Translations under genes and position numbers: made by a program
Assembly (NCBI GenBank): GCA_016219235.1
Contig: JACRBO010000194.1
Coordinates: 1-6,120 of the forward strand
Direction: 5' to 3'
Source: Chloroflexota bacterium
GTDB taxonomy: Bacteria; Chloroflexota; Anaerolineae; Fen-1058
Length of the DNA stretch: 6,120 nt
Shown here: piece by piece, positions 5,514 to 6,120 of the stretch
How the letters are laid out: every line of letters begins with the position of its first letter
Numbering within the stretch: position 1 is the stretch's first letter
Notes under the pieces: generated by a model
What the model was told of the DNA's origin: nothing
Seen by the model: only the letters and a program-made list of their open reading frames with translations
Database searches by the model: none

Positions 5514-6120
5514 ATGGCTAATAACGTCGGGCTGCACCGCTTAGTCGGCGGCCTCAAGGAAGTCAAACATCAGCCGTTGAGCGGCACGTCACTCGATCCC
5601 AACGTGGCGCTGCTGCGCGATTGGCAATCGCAACGGCTGGCCCGCACCTATCAAGATCTACTGGCCGACGAGCGGCATCGCCCCGCCTGCGAATTCTTCC
5701 TGGAAGACATCTACGGCCCGTACGATTTCAGCCAGCGCGATCACGACATCGAGCAGATGTATATCTTCACACGGCGCTTTGTGCCCGAGTCCATGCTACG
5801 CCCGCTGGCGGTGACGGTCGAACTGCATCAATTGAGTGAAAGACTCGATCGGCAGTTACTGGACGTGCTGCTTAATCAACTGGGCATCACCGACACGATC
5901 ACGCCGGAGTTGTACGCCGAAGCTTATCGGGTGTGCGACAACTACGCCACGCGCGTGTATCAGATCGAGTTGATCGAGCAGGTCTGCGAACGCATCGATG
6001 GCATCGTGCGCAATGTGCTGACCGGGCCGACGTTATCGGTGGCGAAGCGGCCGCTGCGGAGTTCCGGCCACGTGGCGCTGGTCGATTTTCTGGAACGCGG
6101 CTACACCGGCTTCAAGCACA
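5514..6120 (+). CDS. Conserved-looking protein of unknown function, 5' part only
   Basis: Open from the ATG at 5514 to the right edge (202 codons plus one base) with no stop, so the C-terminus is missing. I do not recognise a named function. It looks soluble: no signal peptide, no membrane segment, many charged residues, predicted mostly alpha-helical. The most distinctive block is FFLEDIYGPYDFSQRD (61-76); I have a recollection of similar FFL..(I/L)YG..DFSQRD blocks in uncharacterised proteins of proteobacteria and others, unverified. A second block, ELYAEAYRVCDNYATRVYQIELI (132-154), is helical and tyrosine-rich. An in-frame TGA at 5481 and the absence of any other start codon after it fix the ATG. 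The Shine-Dalgarno is weak (AACAGG, 5503-5508). A strong promoter lies just upstream, so the gene is probably a separate unit from the dehydrogenase. Base and codon use match the neighbours, giving no sign of recent transfer. That it is a gene is nearly certain; function is open. Confidence 0.85.
   Translation, partial: MANNVGLHRLVGGLKEVKHQPLSGTSLDPNVALLRDWQSQRLARTYQDLLADERHRPACEFFLEDIYGPYDFSQRDHDIEQMYIFTRRFVPESMLRPLAVTVELHQLSERLDRQLLDVLLNQLGITDTITPELYAEAYRVCDNYATRVYQIELIEQVCERIDGIVRNVLTGPTLSVAKRPLRSSGHVALVDFLERGYTGFKH

Noticed and set aside
5621..5839. Plus-strand 72-codon frame inside the last gene
   Set aside because: It is an alternative frame of the longer, promoter-linked open frame starting at 5514 and has no motif of its own.

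Overview
The window looks like ordinary bacterial chromosome of moderately high GC content. The most likely source is a member of the Chloroflexota. This is inferred from the Pro/Thr-rich lipoprotein linker, from several families of short degenerate repeats in the spacers that I associate from memory with such genomes, and from the overall protein character. No 16S rRNA or other marker gene is present to confirm it.

Layout. Minus strand, left part: a 5' part of a lipoprotein gene (1-316, running off the left edge), then the glyoxylate-bypass operon, transcribed right to left as aceB (malate synthase A, 2000-3607) then aceA (isocitrate lyase, 597-1895). The operon has a good sigma-70-type promoter at 3703-3732 and a strong intrinsic terminator at 515-553, which also insulates the lipoprotein gene downstream. 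Plus strand, right part: a small ABM-fold (LsrG/YgiN-like) monooxygenase-family gene (3854-4159), an iron-ADH-superfamily dehydrogenase (4265-5419), and, behind its own near-consensus promoter (5440-5468), the first 202 codons of an unrecognised conserved-looking gene (5514 to the right edge). The ace operon and the ABM gene are divergent, with promoters back to back in the 246-base spacer at 3608-3853.

Function. AceA splits isocitrate into glyoxylate and succinate; AceB condenses glyoxylate with acetyl-CoA to malate. Together they form the complete two-enzyme bypass that lets cells grow on acetate, fatty acids or other C2 sources. All catalytic residues I checked in both enzymes are present. 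No aceK and no IclR-type regulator lies in the window. The ABM protein and dehydrogenase are co-directional with no visible promoter or terminator between them and may be co-transcribed; their substrate cannot be read from sequence.

What is unusual. The spacers are full of different short repeats: two separate 8-bp-period tracts between aceB and aceA, a 17-bp-stem palindrome between the divergent promoters, and a 9-bp-period inverted array between the ABM gene and the dehydrogenase. The dehydrogenase lacks two of the histidines usual in iron-dependent alcohol dehydrogenases. I see no CRISPR array, transposase, tRNA, rRNA or phage gene, and no convincing new multi-gene system.
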